64,000 nucleotides of DNA from Gordionus sp. m RMFG-2023 (Eukaryota > Nematomorpha > Gordioida > Chordodea > Parachordodidae), in the NCBI RefSeq assembly GCF_954871325.1, contig NC_088777.1, forward strand, positions 11,075,366-11,139,365. Direction: 5' to 3'. Below the pieces are notes generated by a model. The model did no database searches, had not been told where the DNA came from, and was given only the letters and a program-made list of their open reading frames with translations. The translations under genes were made by a program, and so were the position numbers. Within the stretch, counting starts at the first letter, position 1. Each line of letters begins with the position of its first letter. This document shows, piece by piece, positions 1-12,800 of this stretch.

Positions 1-900
1 GTAAGGAATATATGGCATCGAACTTTATTGATTTTTTAAGTTTATTTATATTAGTAAACGTTGTAAAGTAACTTTGTATACAAAAAATCCGTTGTTATGG
101 AGTGGCTCAAACTCTAGAAACTCAGATAGAGAAAACTGAGCGAGCTTCGGCCTGACAAGTTTTTCCCCAAAGATAACTACGCTATCTATGTTCTATGGAG
201 AATATATACAGTAGTTATAAGCCAGGACATGATTTGGACTTAGCAACACTTTAATACATATTAAAAATTGGATTCATTGAATAAACTTTTTATAAAGATA
301 CGCATAAATAGGAGGCCACTGAAATAACAATTAAAGAATATATTGTGATTATTATATACCTCACCTTACCACTCCAAGGGTCGAAAATTATTAATAATTT
401 AATAATCCTTCCAATTTAATTCGGTAAGATTATGGTACCATAATTACCATTGATTATTTTTTAATTATTTTTTTTTAAATATTTTTTTGGTTGTTAATTT
501 TTACGCATATTTTTTTTGGTAAGGCGATAGTTTAATATACCTTAAATTGAATAAAAGTTCATTATAAAAGTGTCTAGGGTGGGTATTATGCATTTATTGG
601 AATATAGTTTTTCAAACTTTATCATCATAACGCTCCATATTTATAAATTTATACCAATTTGTCGGCTTAATTTTGTAATAACTCTGTGTTAAACATCATA
701 ACGCTTGAACAAAACGCTTTGAATCGTCGATGCTACTAAAAAGGCAACCTCAATTTAAGCAATGGATTCATTACGTTTTCTTTTATGGAAGTATGGCAAA
801 AAACAAATGCTCAATTTGTGCGCACTATAAGACTAGGGGATTATGCCGGCAGGTTAAATGGATTAGATTAGCCTGAGCTTTACAAAATTTGACAACCGCA
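1..900. other. AT-rich left edge with a possible exon and a TE end
   Basis: Around 105-236 (+) there is a GC-richer open stretch of about 40 codons containing LRPDKFFPKDNYAIYV. It lies between in-frame stops, with an AG just before it and no convincing donor, so it could be an exon of an unrecognised plus-strand gene. At 806-833 the sequence CTCAATTTGTGCGCACTATA matches the ends of the small inverted-repeat element at 31366-31527, so this is probably a lone or truncated end of that family. Nothing else is supportable here. Confidence 0.25.
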
Positions 901-902
901 GG

Positions 903-1123
903 TAGTGTTGTTAAACGGCTCGTTTTGAGCCGATTTTTTAAAACGGCTAACTCAATATTTTAGCCAGAAAAATATTTCCTAAGCCTCGAGATTTCGTTAA
1001 TATATGTATAGACCTATGTTCCTTCTATGAGAAAAATCTTCGCTTGAGTGGTATTTTTCTGGATGAAATATTGAGTTAGCCGTTTTTAAAAATCGGCTCA
1101 AAACGAGCCGTTTAACAACACTA
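903..1123. mobile_element. hAT-type MITE, CGGCTC hairpin family, copy A (most intact)
   Basis: This 221-bp element runs from TAGTGTTGTTAAACGGCTC to its inverted complement. It is flanked by the perfect 8-bp direct repeat ACCGCAGG (895-902 and 1124-1131). Each end contains a second, small palindrome (CGGCTC, four or five bases, GAGCCG), so each terminus alone can fold into a hairpin. The interior holds the family core CTCGAGATTTCGTTAATA. There is no coding capacity. The 8-bp duplication and the TAGTG terminus indicate mobilisation by a hAT transposase. Confidence 0.93.
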
Positions 1124-1222
1124 ACCGCAGGGCACTAATATTTTTATACTAAATTAAGTCTGAAAATGGGAAATTAATTTTTTATTTTTTTTCCTAATTA
1201 ATATTTTTAAATTTTAATAATT

Positions 1223-1324
1223 TTAATATTCTTTATCTTTAAATCTTAAGGGTATCTCCTGGTTCGATTTATTATTAAACAATGGGCGTTTAGCCAAATA
1301 TTTAGCTTCGAATAAACCAACAAC
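1223..1324 (-). CDS. candidate 3' terminal exon, unidentified gene
   Basis: On the minus strand an AT-rich pyrimidine tract ending TTTTACAG is followed in phase 0 by 33 codons and a TAA. The peptide contains LFEAKYLAKRPLFNN and ends RFKDKEY. It is denser in G+C and more mixed in composition than the flanking sequence, which favours a real terminal exon. The open frame extends upstream across the acceptor to about 1408, but that part is low-complexity Phe/Ile/Val typical of intron. Upstream exons would lie to the right. One possible neighbour (about 1456-1403, containing TAFELGHPILI) has the wrong phase. I do not recognise the protein. Confidence 0.35.
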   Translation of the reverse strand, partial: VVGLFEAKYLAKRPLFNNKSNQEIPLRFKDKEY

Positions 1325-2181
1325 CTGTAAAATAAAAAATTTAACACAACAATAAAAATGAAAAGAAACGAGAAAAAGAATACGGAAAATAATAATGCCA
1401 CCAAACACTTAAAACAAATCAAAATAGGGTGCCCTAATTCAAAAGCTGTTTGGTCTAAAAGTGGAACCAGTATTTATTTTAACTATTAACTCTTTTTTTT
1501 TATTATGATTGGACCACAAAAAAATTATTATAATTAGAAGTTAAAATAAGCTATAATATCATATATATTGAAAAAATTCAAAATTAGCTTATGAGTACAA
1601 TATTGTATCATAATAAAAATGGTTTTTTCCCCTTTCCAAGAAATGTTGAAAAATCAATAACTTAGTATATTTTACAAATCGATAATCGATACATAAGCAT
1701 TGATATAAATAAATTTGAAAAATAATCATATTAAGTTTTGGGGCATGGAGAAAAAAGTTATTTTTTTTGGAAGTACATAAATGAAAAATATAATTGTTTT
1801 TTCTTACTTTTGAAAAATTCAAAATATTTTTTTTTAAATTAAGGCTCCAAGATATTCATTTTACCTCAAAATATGTTTAGAATTCATTATATTATAGAAA
1901 TTGTTTGTTTATCTAATTTAGATATAATATATTTTTATAAGGTAAGCCAAACACACATAATTTATTTCTGTATATACTAAAGCTCATAAATAAAGGTAAA
2001 TATTAATATAATTCGGCAAAAATATAAATAAATCAAGTCATTTTAAAAAAATTCAAGAATTAAAACCACTCGAGGCAAATGAAATTTGGAACCCGGAATT
2101 TTTCCTTATTTATAATATAATATAGATTAAAGGCGTCTTTTATGAAGATAAATTAAAAATCACAAATTGTATTGTCCTTAA

Positions 2182-2350
2182 TAGTTGTTGTTAAACGACT
2201 TGATTTTTAAAAATGGCTAACCCAATATTTTACCCAAAAATATTATGTAAGCCTCGAAACTGCGTTAATAGATGTCCATTCGCCATCTATGGATCCGGGT
2301 TTACATACTATTTTTAGCTAAAATATAGGGTTAGCAGTTTAACAACACTC
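2182..2350. mobile_element. hAT-type MITE, CGGCTC family, copy B
   Basis: A 169-bp copy running from TAGTTGTTGTTAAACG to CAGTTTAACAACACTC, flanked by a perfect 8-bp duplication GTCCTTAA (2174-2181 and 2351-2358). The ends have decayed (CGACTTG in place of CGGCTCG). The core GCCTCG...GTTAATAGATGTCCA is retained. A GC-richer scrap just downstream (about 2427-2475, GGCCCGAGCC) resembles the second, GGCCCG-rich MITE family. Confidence 0.9.
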
Positions 2351-2487
2351 GTCCTTAACAGGATTAAATCTAGTTATCATTTTATTTTTGAGAAAATATT
2401 TTCATTTTAAAAATTATTTATATTTTTAAGGCCCGAGCCAAGCCCAATTTTTAGGTTAGGGCCTGACTTCAGTCTAAATTGAAGGAC

Positions 2488-2621
2488 TCTATCGTAATCT
2501 TTATACAGAGTTTGAGGAAGCGAATGAGAAAGTAATCGCCAGAAAATTTGGAGGAGGTATTGAGAAATTCGGGAGGTGCAGAAACATTCTTCCGCATGAA
2601 GGATTTTATTTTATTTTTTAA
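2488..2621 (+). CDS. candidate terminal exon, weakly phosphatase-like
   Basis: An open frame of about 44 codons follows a possible acceptor (ATTGAAG at 2481-2487) and ends in TAA. An AATAAA lies shortly downstream at about 2629. The peptide contains LYTEFEEANEKVIARKF and then RCRNILPHEG, which loosely recalls the NRYKNILP region at the start of protein tyrosine phosphatase domains. The match is too short to assign a family. No strong donor follows, so it would be a last exon, which is unusual for that motif. It could equally be a processed fragment. Confidence 0.25.
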
Positions 2622-2639
2622 ATGAAATCAATAAATGCT

Positions 2640-3899
2640 CAAATTTAAGCTAAGTTAACATTTTAAAAAATCCTTTTATTGATTTCCATGTCAAATTTAT
2701 CACTATTTCCGACAAAAATAAGGACAAGCTTTAAATAAATATATACACTCCTAATTCCTTTTCTTATTATCATAAATAAATACTGCCTTTCTAACAATTT
2801 TGCATTACTAAAATATTTAGTTAATATAAATTTTTTATACTAAAAAAAATTATTATTCCATCTTAATTGAACATAACTCCAAATATTAATAAGAAACGCT
2901 ATCGGATTTTTAAAATTAATTAGTATTCACAAAAAAAAATCCACAAGGAAACAAAAGAATAATACAATTAAATTTGTTAAAATTAATTATTTTTAATAGG
3001 AAAACAAAAGAATACTAAATAAATAAATAATAAAACATTATCTGTCTAAATAAATGTTCCAAGTACATTAACCCATTAATGGTCAAACTATTTCCAGAAA
3101 TAAAAATTCTTGATTTTTTTAAATTTTATTAATTTTAGTCTAACTAAGAAATCAAAAAAAGCATCCTAAATAGGCAATCTGAACCATTGTATATCTGCAA
3201 TTTTGATCATTAGGGGTAAAAAAAGAAGATAATATTATAATGTTGAAAAAAATCGAAATAAGATAAATTTCAAATTTATTAATATATATATTTTACATTT
3301 AGTAGATACAATATTGTAATTTTTTAAATTTTAAAATTTTTTTAAAAAAATATGCAAAGGTTTAAAAAAATATGCAAAGGTATATATATATATGACATGT
3401 GTTACAAGATATATCTTCCTAAACACTGTGGTCTTTGTTATCGGTAATCATTGTTAAATAAAATACACAAAAAATTTGTTTCACTTAGTAAGGAAAATTG
3501 ATTGGGGGAGCTCAATTTGTACCTATCTTTTCATTTATTAGAGTTTTTAAAAGTGCATCACACTTGATTTTTTATCATGAGGATTAAAATATGATTCCAT
3601 GGCCTTAACAAACCATTGCTACTTTTATAAAATTTCTAAAAATAGGCTGCCATTATTTTCTATCTTGTATATTTTTTATTCTATATGTTGACACTGTTAT
3701 TGCACATATCAAAACTCATATGAGATATTGATAAAATTTTTGGAATGATCCTTACAGTTCTTTTTAATTGTAAGATTAGCCAAAATTTTGCATTAATAAT
3801 TTCTTTATTTATGATGGCCACTATAGGTTAAAGTCTGACACTTGAAGTATAAAACATTGGCATATTTTAGTAGTACTTCGATTCTGCCAATTTTAACAG
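2640..3899. other. AT-rich sequence without a supported gene
   Basis: Mostly A/T runs. A short tandem duplication, about 21 bases long and containing AAAAAAATATGCAAAGG, occurs twice near 3341-3381. A patch at about 3393-3440 can be read as a short hydrophobic exon (IFLNTVVFVI) ending in a GTAATC donor. It could be a 5' exon of the gene at 3900, but this is weak. Confidence 0.3.
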
Positions 3900-4270
3900 A
3901 GATGATATAATCATGGAAAAATCAATAATATATAGAATTTTATATAGGGTAAAAGAGGGTTTGTGGCCAAAGCCTACAAAAATATTTTCAAAACTCGATG
4001 AATATATCCTAGGTATGCCATTTTATCATTATAATATTTTATTCTTTATTAGAATGTTTTTTTCTGTTTGAAAAATATTACTCATTAAATATAAATTATT
4101 ATTATTGATGTTAATAACTGCATTCATGTATATATTTTTTAACTTATATATATAAATAATAATTAATTTTTTTTAAAGTATCAATTTTAATTCTTTGGTG
4201 TTCTATTATAATTACTTAGTGTTTAAAGGTTAAATAGTATTTCTACAGGTATTGTTGAAGATAACAATAT
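3900..4270 (+). CDS. candidate internal exons of an unidentified gene
   Basis: An acceptor (CCAATTTTAACAG) at 3899 opens a 113-nt exon (3900-4012) in phase 2, ending CTAG with donor GTATGC. It encodes MEKSIIYRILYRVKEG, then LWPKPTKIFSKLDEYI. The phase-1 exit is met by a possible 22-nt microexon (4249-4270), preceded by TTCTACAG and followed by GTAATA, which adds GIVEDNN. Phase and splice sites agree across both pieces, which is why I report them. Upstream and downstream exons were not located with confidence, and the protein is not recognised. Confidence 0.4.
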
Positions 4271-5757
4271 GTAATACTTTAAGCATTTTGTCAAAAATCA
4301 TTATTTAATTATAAATTTAGACTAGGTGCCAGTTAGGCTTCAATATAAGCTCATAATAGTTATTTGATTAAAAGAATGGAGTTGCTAAGTGCATATAAAA
4401 TTTTAGATATAGTGAAAAAAAAATTGATTTGGTAAAATATTAACTTAAAAAATTCTAGATGTTTATTAAAAATTTCATTTGCAAAAGTTTTACTAAGTAT
4501 TAAATAGAGCAAATAAAAAATATATAATATATGTATCCATTTCACTCATAATATAAATTTAAACAATTATTTAATTATACTTAATGCTAATAAAAATTTA
4601 TAGAAAGTAATCATCTTTAAAATTTTATATAAGCAATGCTATAAATTTAAGATTCTACTAATAGGCACTATAATATTCTTAGCCAAATTTATTTGGAACT
4701 TACATTTTCATTATCCATAGTAAGAATTAATAAAGAAAATAATTTGATTGATAACTTTGATTGATATGTTTAATCACTGGTTTTCATTTATTTATTGAAT
4801 TGTAAGAAAAATGCAAATTAGATTAAAATAAAATATATTAAAATATCCTAAGATATCTAATACTTAGAATACTGTCTATATAGAAGATTTTTAAGATAGA
4901 ATTATTTAAAAAACTAAAATATAACTTATATAAATTTAAAATTTTATACAAAAAAGTTTAAAATAATGCTATGATTATTAAAAATGTTAACTTTATTTTG
5001 AAATAGTTCCATGCATTTTCTGAATTCAAATTAACAACCTTGTTAATGATACTTATAAAATTTATCGAAAATTATATAGGTACAAATTATTAAAGGGTTT
5101 GTTGAAACAATGTACATTTCCCACAAATATATTAGATACATAAAATCACCGATGCTTTCTTTACGTTTTTGGAAATATTTTGCTAATTAATTGACAAATA
5201 TATATCTATTAATCTAAATTAAAAATAGTAATATAATTTAACAAAATATTTAGAAACTGTATTGTTAATAGAAGCAACTGAAGCATTGTCTCCCTTCTAA
5301 CTTTTCTTAAGAAATTATTAAATATAATTATTATTGATATATTACTTTAAAAATAATATACACTATAATGCTATTTTTACATGTTAATTAAGAACCATAT
5401 TCACAATTACAATTAAGTTCAAAAAGATGTATATAATAATTTTGTTTAAAAAAAAGTCGAGCCAAGTTAACATTTCTTATTTTTTTAAATAAATAAAAGA
5501 AAAATTTCAATAACATAAATCTTTTTGGCGAATATTTTTTTACCTACTGTTTCTGAAAACATGTTAAAACTCTATTATATAGTTTTGAAAATTTCCCAAA
5601 TATGTTTTGGCTATAATTTTTTTTTGTATTTAAAAAAAGGATTATTTACTATTTTATGATAAATAAAAATGGCACAGTGAACACAAATAAAATTACTTAT
5701 TCTCATTTAATAAATAAAAAGATAATTGTGTTATGGTGATATTTTTTTATAAAAAAT
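4271..5757. other. AT-rich gap
   Basis: No supportable gene. A short open stretch at about 5080-5170 (+), containing VETMYISHKYIRYIKSP, follows an AG at 5080 but has no clear donor. It could be another exon of the 3.9 kb gene. Confidence 0.3.
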
Positions 5758-6723
5758 GTTGGGGAAGTAAATAAATACACTCTTTTTTTTTATATTAAAA
5801 TAACTCTCCATTTTTTTAAAACAGTGATTAATTATAATTTTAAAATGCATTGTAAAAAATTTATTTAAAATGAGTGGCGAACAACCAAGTTTAGGGAAGT
5901 CATTGAAAAATGTTTTTTATTTTTATTAGTCAACCATTCACTAAATTAAGATTAATAAATAAACGGGACTTTGTTTTGAATAAAATTTCAAGATATTTTG
6001 CGCATCTAATCTATCATACTTTCAATTCGTTTTTCACCAAATGTTTTTAATTGAATCATCGACTGCAAATAAAAAGTTGATTCTTCATGCTGTTTAATTG
6101 TCATCGAAAAATATTTGATATTCCAAAGTCCTTTATCATTTATAAATATTTTTTGGGAGTAATAATAGGCATGCCTAGAATTAAAAAAATTATATCCTAC
6201 GAACCACTCATATTATTAGAAAAATTACGAATGCAATTGATTTCTTTATTCAAGTTTTGTAAAAATGATTCTGGTCTTTTTCGGCAATCAATTTACACGA
6301 AACGTGATATTACACGCTTAGCATGCGTTATATATAACAGAGCAACGCTTGGTTTTCTTAAAAAAACCATCAAACTTGGAAAAAAAAATTACGTGGAATA
6401 ATTATGAAGACGATGATTCACATATATTGAACAGGCAAATTTCCATTAAATTAAAACAAAATGAGTTTGCTACCTAATCATTTACGGGAAGTAAAATAAA
6501 AAAAAATCCGGAACCCCATAAAATAAAGGGTTGATGAGGAAGGAAATTTTTTAAGCTTAATGATATTTTTAATAAATTTTCAACAACATATTTTTAATTA
6601 ATAGACATTTTAAATTAGTTATACTTTTTAAAAAGGAAGATATATTTTATAAAGAAAAAATAAAAATTTTCTTTCTCTTTTATTTATTAAAGAATTATGC
6701 ATTTTTTTATTTGCTTCCCCAAC
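5758..6723 (+). mobile_element. terminal-inverted-repeat element with a small open frame
   Basis: The ends are imperfect inverted repeats of about 18 bases, GTTGGGGAAGTAAATAAA at 5758-5775 and its complement at 6706-6723. No target duplication is evident. Inside, the open frame 6087-6401 (104 codons) contains MPRIKKIISYEPL and YTKRDITRLACVIYNRAT. A short ATG-led stretch at 5869 (MSGEQPSLGKSLKN) in good start context is followed by a GTTTTT that could be a donor. Neither piece matches a transposase family I know. The element is about 970 bp, so it is either non-autonomous or a small unfamiliar DNA transposon. Confidence 0.5.
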
Positions 6724-6805
6724 TTTTATTATTTAAACGTATTACACAATATCTGAGTATGATTATCTCTTTATTTATTTTAAAAATAGGTATAATATAT
6801 TTACT

Positions 6806-7377
6806 CAGCGTCTACATGAGCGGGAGGGGTAGAAACAGTTTGCAGCCTATTTTTTTGAGGGGGTAATCTGTTTTAATGGGGGTAGGATAAAATTTTTTGG
6901 GGGGTTATCTATTAAATTTTGAGAAAAAATAACAAAATTTATTGCTGTAAAAATTAATACTTTTATTATACTATTATTATAATACAATTCATCGACCAAA
7001 TCTATATATTGCAAACAATCATACACATTGTTTTCCAAATAAACTATCCTTTTAAATATAATTTAAAAGGTTTAGATATTTCAGCAAGCTCATAATGCCA
7101 TAATAATTAATTCATTGTAAATAATGGAGGTTTTAATTAAATTTATTATCTAAAAAATAAATTCTTTATATTCACAAAATATCGATAGTTGGTAGTAGAG
7201 ATTGATTAATTTAAGTTATCCTTTATAAATTATTTGAAAAGAGTATCAATAAATAGATAGGTGAAAATAATGATAAAGAGACATCGCCGCCGAAGCCGGT
7301 TTGAATTTTTTAAGGGGGTAAGCAAAGGTTTTTGAAGGGGGTTTGCATCCAGTGAAAATTCTGTCATGTAGACGCTG
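6806..7377. mobile_element. hAT-type element, 572 bp, perfect 8-bp duplication
   Basis: Termini CAGCGTCTACATGA and TCATGTAGACGCTG form a near-perfect inverted repeat. The flanks carry the identical 8-bp repeat TATTTACT (6798-6805 and 7378-7385). Subterminal regions contain runs of GGGGG-T units (AGGGGGTAA, GGGGGTTT). No transposase was recognised; a 63-codon frame inside is unremarkable. The exact duplication suggests a fairly recent, non-autonomous hAT insertion. Confidence 0.9.
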
Positions 7378-7385
7378 TATTTACT

Positions 7386-9780
7386 TCCCACATGTATATT
7401 TTTTTAACTTAGTAAAAATATTATTAATTCTTTTAAAGTAGTAAAAATAATAATAATTTTTAAGGTATTCAAATAATAAAGTAGTATAAATAATATTTTT
7501 AAGGTAGTAAAATAATAACCTAGTAAAAATAGTATTCATTTAGGTAATGAAGTATTAATATTTTTTATAAAGATTCTATCAATTTTATTTTAGAATTTTT
7601 TAAGAAAATTACAAGGGAAGTAATGCTTCCTTGCTTCTAGGAACGCTTCATCTACTTACTTTCCTGAATAAATCAGACGCGGGATATAATAATCAATAGT
7701 TTATTCGATTCGATAATCAATATCCAATATGATTAACACCAATTATAACTAACGTGATATAAATATTGCATGAAATGAATATATAAAAATTGATGATTTC
7801 GTATATATAAAAAGATAAGTAGTGGAACTGATAATATATTATGATTGACAACATTGCGAAGAATAATAATAGATATGATTAACATTGAACACTTAAAATT
7901 ATTACTAAAACGTTAATAACAGTTGCCGGGAAAGAGAGTTATAAACTTTTTATCCTAATTCGAATATTTATTAGTAATCATTTAAATGATTATTCACAAT
8001 ATTTTAATTTACACATCCTGGAAACCGAATTAAAGGCAATTTAAAAATATTGATAAATAATATTGGAATTTTTATTATATATCGGAATGAATTGATTAAA
8101 AGTTTCAGTTCTTTAAATTCATGAGACTTTTATCTTTAACTTCAACTTATCGTAGAGAAAGGATCAAAATCGATTATCTATATCATTAATTCCAATTGAA
8201 AAATTTAAAACCTAACAATTACTTTTATAATTCAGTACTTTAACATTTTACTTAAAAAACAAAAGTGACTACTTATTTATAAATTTTAATATTAATAAAT
8301 AACTGTTTACCTAGAAGTATATTTGACGCTTCGTGACTGGTGCTACATGGATGTATATAAAGTGCAACATTTGAAGAGTTGGCATGCGATAAATATTGCA
8401 AAATTCACAAATTTCCATGTTTTCAGTAAACATTTACAAATTTTTATTAATTTCCTTAATTTTCTCAGGAATTTTAGAAGCATATTTTATAGTCTGTTTT
8501 TTGAATTCTTTCTGAGTTGTTACCATTTAGTTTAGATTTTAACACGAAAGAATTATTTATATAAATTGTTCTTTTTTTTCAAATTTTGATCTGTTAAGAC
8601 AATTTCCAGACAGAATGTCTTTTCAAAGCGATTATTAAACAGTTTGATTTTTATAAAGATTAAATGTTGGGGAAATTCCTAACATAGGTTTTTTCTAATA
8701 TTATATTATACAAAAAAAATATCAACCAATTGTTATTTTTTATTAGGTAATAAAATAAAAAATTACTAGAAACATGCCTTGAAAACCATTTTGAAGAAAC
8801 GTGTTAGGGAAATGGCTTAAGGAGAAATATTTAATGCGCTTTAAATGGGTGCAGTTGATGGAATCAGATGTATTTTAATAAAATAAATATTTTCGATTTT
8901 AGATATTCAATATTTTATGTTGTTTTAAGGTTTAAAAGAAAATTCTATATTGTTTTATGTTAAAAATATTTATTAGCAATCTCATCCAAAAAATATTTTC
9001 AATTTCGGACATCTAAATTTTATATTATATTCAAGGTTTAAAAAAATATAATATTTTAAATAAAAATCTATTAAAATTCTCATCAAAAAAAATCTAAATT
9101 TTTATTATTGTTGGTATATTATTAAAAAGTGATTGTTTAAAAATATCATTGGTCACTTAATCTATAACTCCAAACTGTTTTAATCAAAAGAAATCGACCA
9201 GGCCCAAATTATTGTGAATGTCTGAAACTATTTTTTACATCTATTATATATAAATATTCATAATCAAAGAGATGAAATGCTAATTTAACATTTGTCAAGT
9301 TAAACATTTTAAGAAATGTGGTTGTAAATGATGAGAAAAAAAAAAGAATCGTTTTTGAGCGTTTGAACTGAAAACTGGGTTTAATTTTATAAATTATAAT
9401 TTACAACCTTTGAAGTCGTTTAATTATTTCGATAAAAAAAAGTGTCGCCATTACTTCCATATTATATATAAAAAAAAATATTTTAAAGATATTTTGTCTA
9501 AATTATAATTACAATTTTATTATTATTTAATAGTGGTGTATGTGTTCAATTTAAAAATATTCATTTTGTATTGCATATAGAGTATGAAAAAAAATATATT
9601 AGGCCAGGTTGATATTGTATCGATAGTACGATTACGAATTTTATAGATCTCTGGTTACAATTTAATATTATCCATTTTTTTTTAAATTGTAACCTCGCCT
9701 TTTATTCTAACTCGGTAAATCGAAGGAAATAAGTATATTTTCTTATCCAATTCCGTTCATTTACTTAAAAATTATTTAGC
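7386..9780. other. AT-rich gap with two weak open patches
   Basis: About 7415-7560 holds imperfect repeats of GTAGTAAAAATAATA type. A possible plus-strand exon at 8313-8440 follows TTTACCTAG (containing LRDWCYMDVYKVQHLKSWHA). A minus-strand open stretch at 8878-8765 contains HFPNTFLQNGFQGMF. Neither is recognised, and neither has a convincing pair of splice sites. Confidence 0.25.
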
Positions 9781-9802
9781 TTATATCTAAAAAATTCGGA
9801 AA

Positions 9803-9808
9803 TTTATT
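9803..9808 (-). terminator. poly(A) signal of SEPSECS
   Basis: AATAAA on the minus strand, 21 bases beyond the SEPSECS stop codon at 9831-9829. It is the first such hexamer downstream and is suitably placed for 3' end formation, giving a very short 3' UTR. Confidence 0.6.
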
Positions 9809-9828
9809 GGACATATAACTATTATTTT

Positions 9829-12800
9829 TCATATTTTTTTTGATAACATTTTTGCATTTCCCAAATATGTTTTTGAATATTCGATCAATATTTTTTGTAA
9901 TTTCTTCACAAATGCATCTATAACGGGTTTGGTCAGGCTTAAAGTACAAGCCACAGTCATGTATGAATTGGAATACGCATTTATATGAGATCCCCACCCT
10001 TGAAAAGTGTATCCTTCTATTGATTTGTCTTGACCGGGTACGACAATCCTTTATGATAAATAATTTTTATGAAAAAAATACTTTTTTTAAAACAAGAATC
10101 CCTAATCATTCAAGACACCTGTAATTTAATTAATTTATATTTCTAGCGTAACTACCTAGCATATTGATCATCCTAAATTCAAATATAAAAATACCTGGCT
10201 CCCGTTATTCTCCTTTGAAACATCATAGCGCCTATTTGAGTAACGTTATTTTCGGGTCCAATAAAATTGTTCAAAGTCATGGCTTATTATCATATAATTT
10301 TAAAAATAATTATAGTAGTGATCAGTGTTCTTAAAAAAAAGTGTGGGGGGGGGGATTAAAATTAACATTTTGATTCAATTTTATAACATTTTAAATTTAA
10401 TATATTTCATTTACAGAATAAAAGAGACCATGATATTTTTATAAATTCTTCTACATATGTTTTTATAGGTATATGTAAAAATGTCAATATGATGTATCGT
10501 ATCGTTAAAATCTCAAGCGTATAAATTAAAGCTTTGCAAGAATCTGAGATATTCTTAATTGGTCAGGTGGGACTTTGATCTTAAATAATTTTCCGCTAAC
10601 CTGTTTTTGCTAAAAATTAAAGTAGAGGTTCAGGAATATATTAATTAACCGACGAAACACAAACATAAAAAAATAATATTATAAGAACCTATAGATATAG
10701 GATTGTTAGGAGTTTCCAGTATTCTTTCGTTGAAATATTTAGCCAAGTTTTCCATTTCTGCTTTCAGATACGAATAATTTTGGGTTTGTTCCTTGAAAAG
10801 TTGGGAATATTTATGACTCCCCAAGGAGAGTAGGGTAATAAAGATATCCAATGAGGGAGTTAGAGAAGCTCTACCTTGATTTAATTAATATTTTTAAAAA
10901 AAAAATCATACATAAAGGAAGAGAAGAAAAAACAGAATATAAATTATTTTTCAAACAAAAGCCTATGAATACAAAATCGGTCCGAAGTCTGGTCGGGCTC
11001 AATATTTAAAATAATTAGAGCCGGGTTCGTGCTTAAAAATCAATATAAATTTCAGGCTATATATGGGACATATATTTTGAATACAGTGCTATCTTGTCCA
11101 TGAGCAGTTCACAGAGACGGAAAACAATAAACGTACTTATCAATTTAAAATATTTTTATAGGTAAGAATTGGTTATTATTACTTATCAGCAGAGTTGTTA
11201 AAAGATACTTTTTAAATGGATCTAGATACAGATACAGATACATAGTCTCAAAAGTTATCTAGATACAGATACAGCGTCTAAAAAGTTATCAAGATACAGA
11301 TACATTTTTTTTTATTATGCTCTTATAGGTTTGCATAAAGCTAAATTAATATTATATTGTGAAAATTCATGAAATGAGCTAAAAAATTTATTGACGCGAT
11401 ATAACATTTATCAGAATATAACTAAAATAATGATTTTAATATAATATATGAAAATATATGATTAAATAATTATAAATAATTATTAGATTTCAGTAATAAA
11501 ATATTTTTAAAATTTTGATCATTTAGGCATCCTCGTTTATCTGTAAAGACATTTTTAGCAACACTAAATAGTCTTTCCACAGAGGCGCTTGAAGGAATTG
11601 TTAGTGTTATATTTAATAAATATCAATTTTATATCAGGGTATTCTTTAAAAATGCTAAAATCTCTACATTCATTTTTGAAAAAATTATTTAAAATTTGTT
11701 GATTATCATAATTTAAATCATTATTAGAAATTATATCTGCTGTAGGGTACTGAAAAAAATCTGAAATTAAATTATTTGTTTTTTTGGCAGGTTATTTGCT
11801 TGTAGTCAGTTGATGACTTTGATAATTCACCAGCTTATCTTTGTATCAATTGTTTTTTTATTAAGATTTTCTTCCATTTGCAACCATGTCCAATCAAGTT
11901 TAAAAAAGGGTGGAGAATGGTTGCTATAATATTATCATCTTCAAATAAGGTCACAATAAACCTAGAATTATTAAATATTTTTAATTTATTATATTAATTT
12001 ACCTATCCTCAATCCCTTTAAGTAAGGCATCTAAGAGTGGTAAACAGATGAAATAAAATAAATTTTACAGTCAAATATTTTTATTTACAATAAAAAAAGG
12101 GGTATATAAAATGTATCTTAAAAATTATCTAAAACAGATACAGATACCTCTAAAAAAATATCTAGATACAGATACAGATATCTTTCTAAAAAATCTATCT
12201 AGATACAGATACAGATACAGATACTACATTTTTATATCTAGATACAGTATTTAACAACTCTGCTTATCAGTGTAGTTAAACGGCTCGATTTATATTTAAA
12301 ATCGGCCATCCAGAAAAATTTACGCAAGCGCTCTTAGATGGCACAAAGGTTTGGACATCTATTAGAGAAATCTCGAAACTTTAGCAATATTTTTCTTGGC
12401 TAAAATATCGAGTTAGCATTTTTAAAAATCGGCTCAAATCGTGCCGTTTAACTACACTATAAGTTATGGTAATTAAATTTAATACCACTGAGAAGTTTTA
12501 AATTAATAATACTTATTTTTTATAATATTTGATACTTTCCTTCCTTTCTTTATTCATTGGAAAATAAAACTTCACTTTAAGAAGCTACCCAATCGGAAAA
12601 TTGTATGTAACGCATTTTAGTTTCAAGCAATTATCATATAGCTTCATTTTAAGATCATTACCTAAACTCATTGAAAATCTTGTTATTACCAGGATAATCT
12701 TTCGCCAACTGAGAACAGAAACTTTCGCTGGACTTAGAGTGTAAAATTATTTCCGTGGGTTTTAACGTAAAATCAGTAGCTATAGCCCCTCCTACTGGCA

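Noticed and set aside
9776-9997. Minus-strand open frame of 73 codons
   Set aside because: Wrong frame over SEPSECS exon 10; the true frame gives [10 protein letters not shown] and matches the family.
11217-12246. GATACAGATACA clusters as microsatellites
   Set aside because: They sit symmetrically just inside both ends of a hAT, so they are subterminal transposon repeats.
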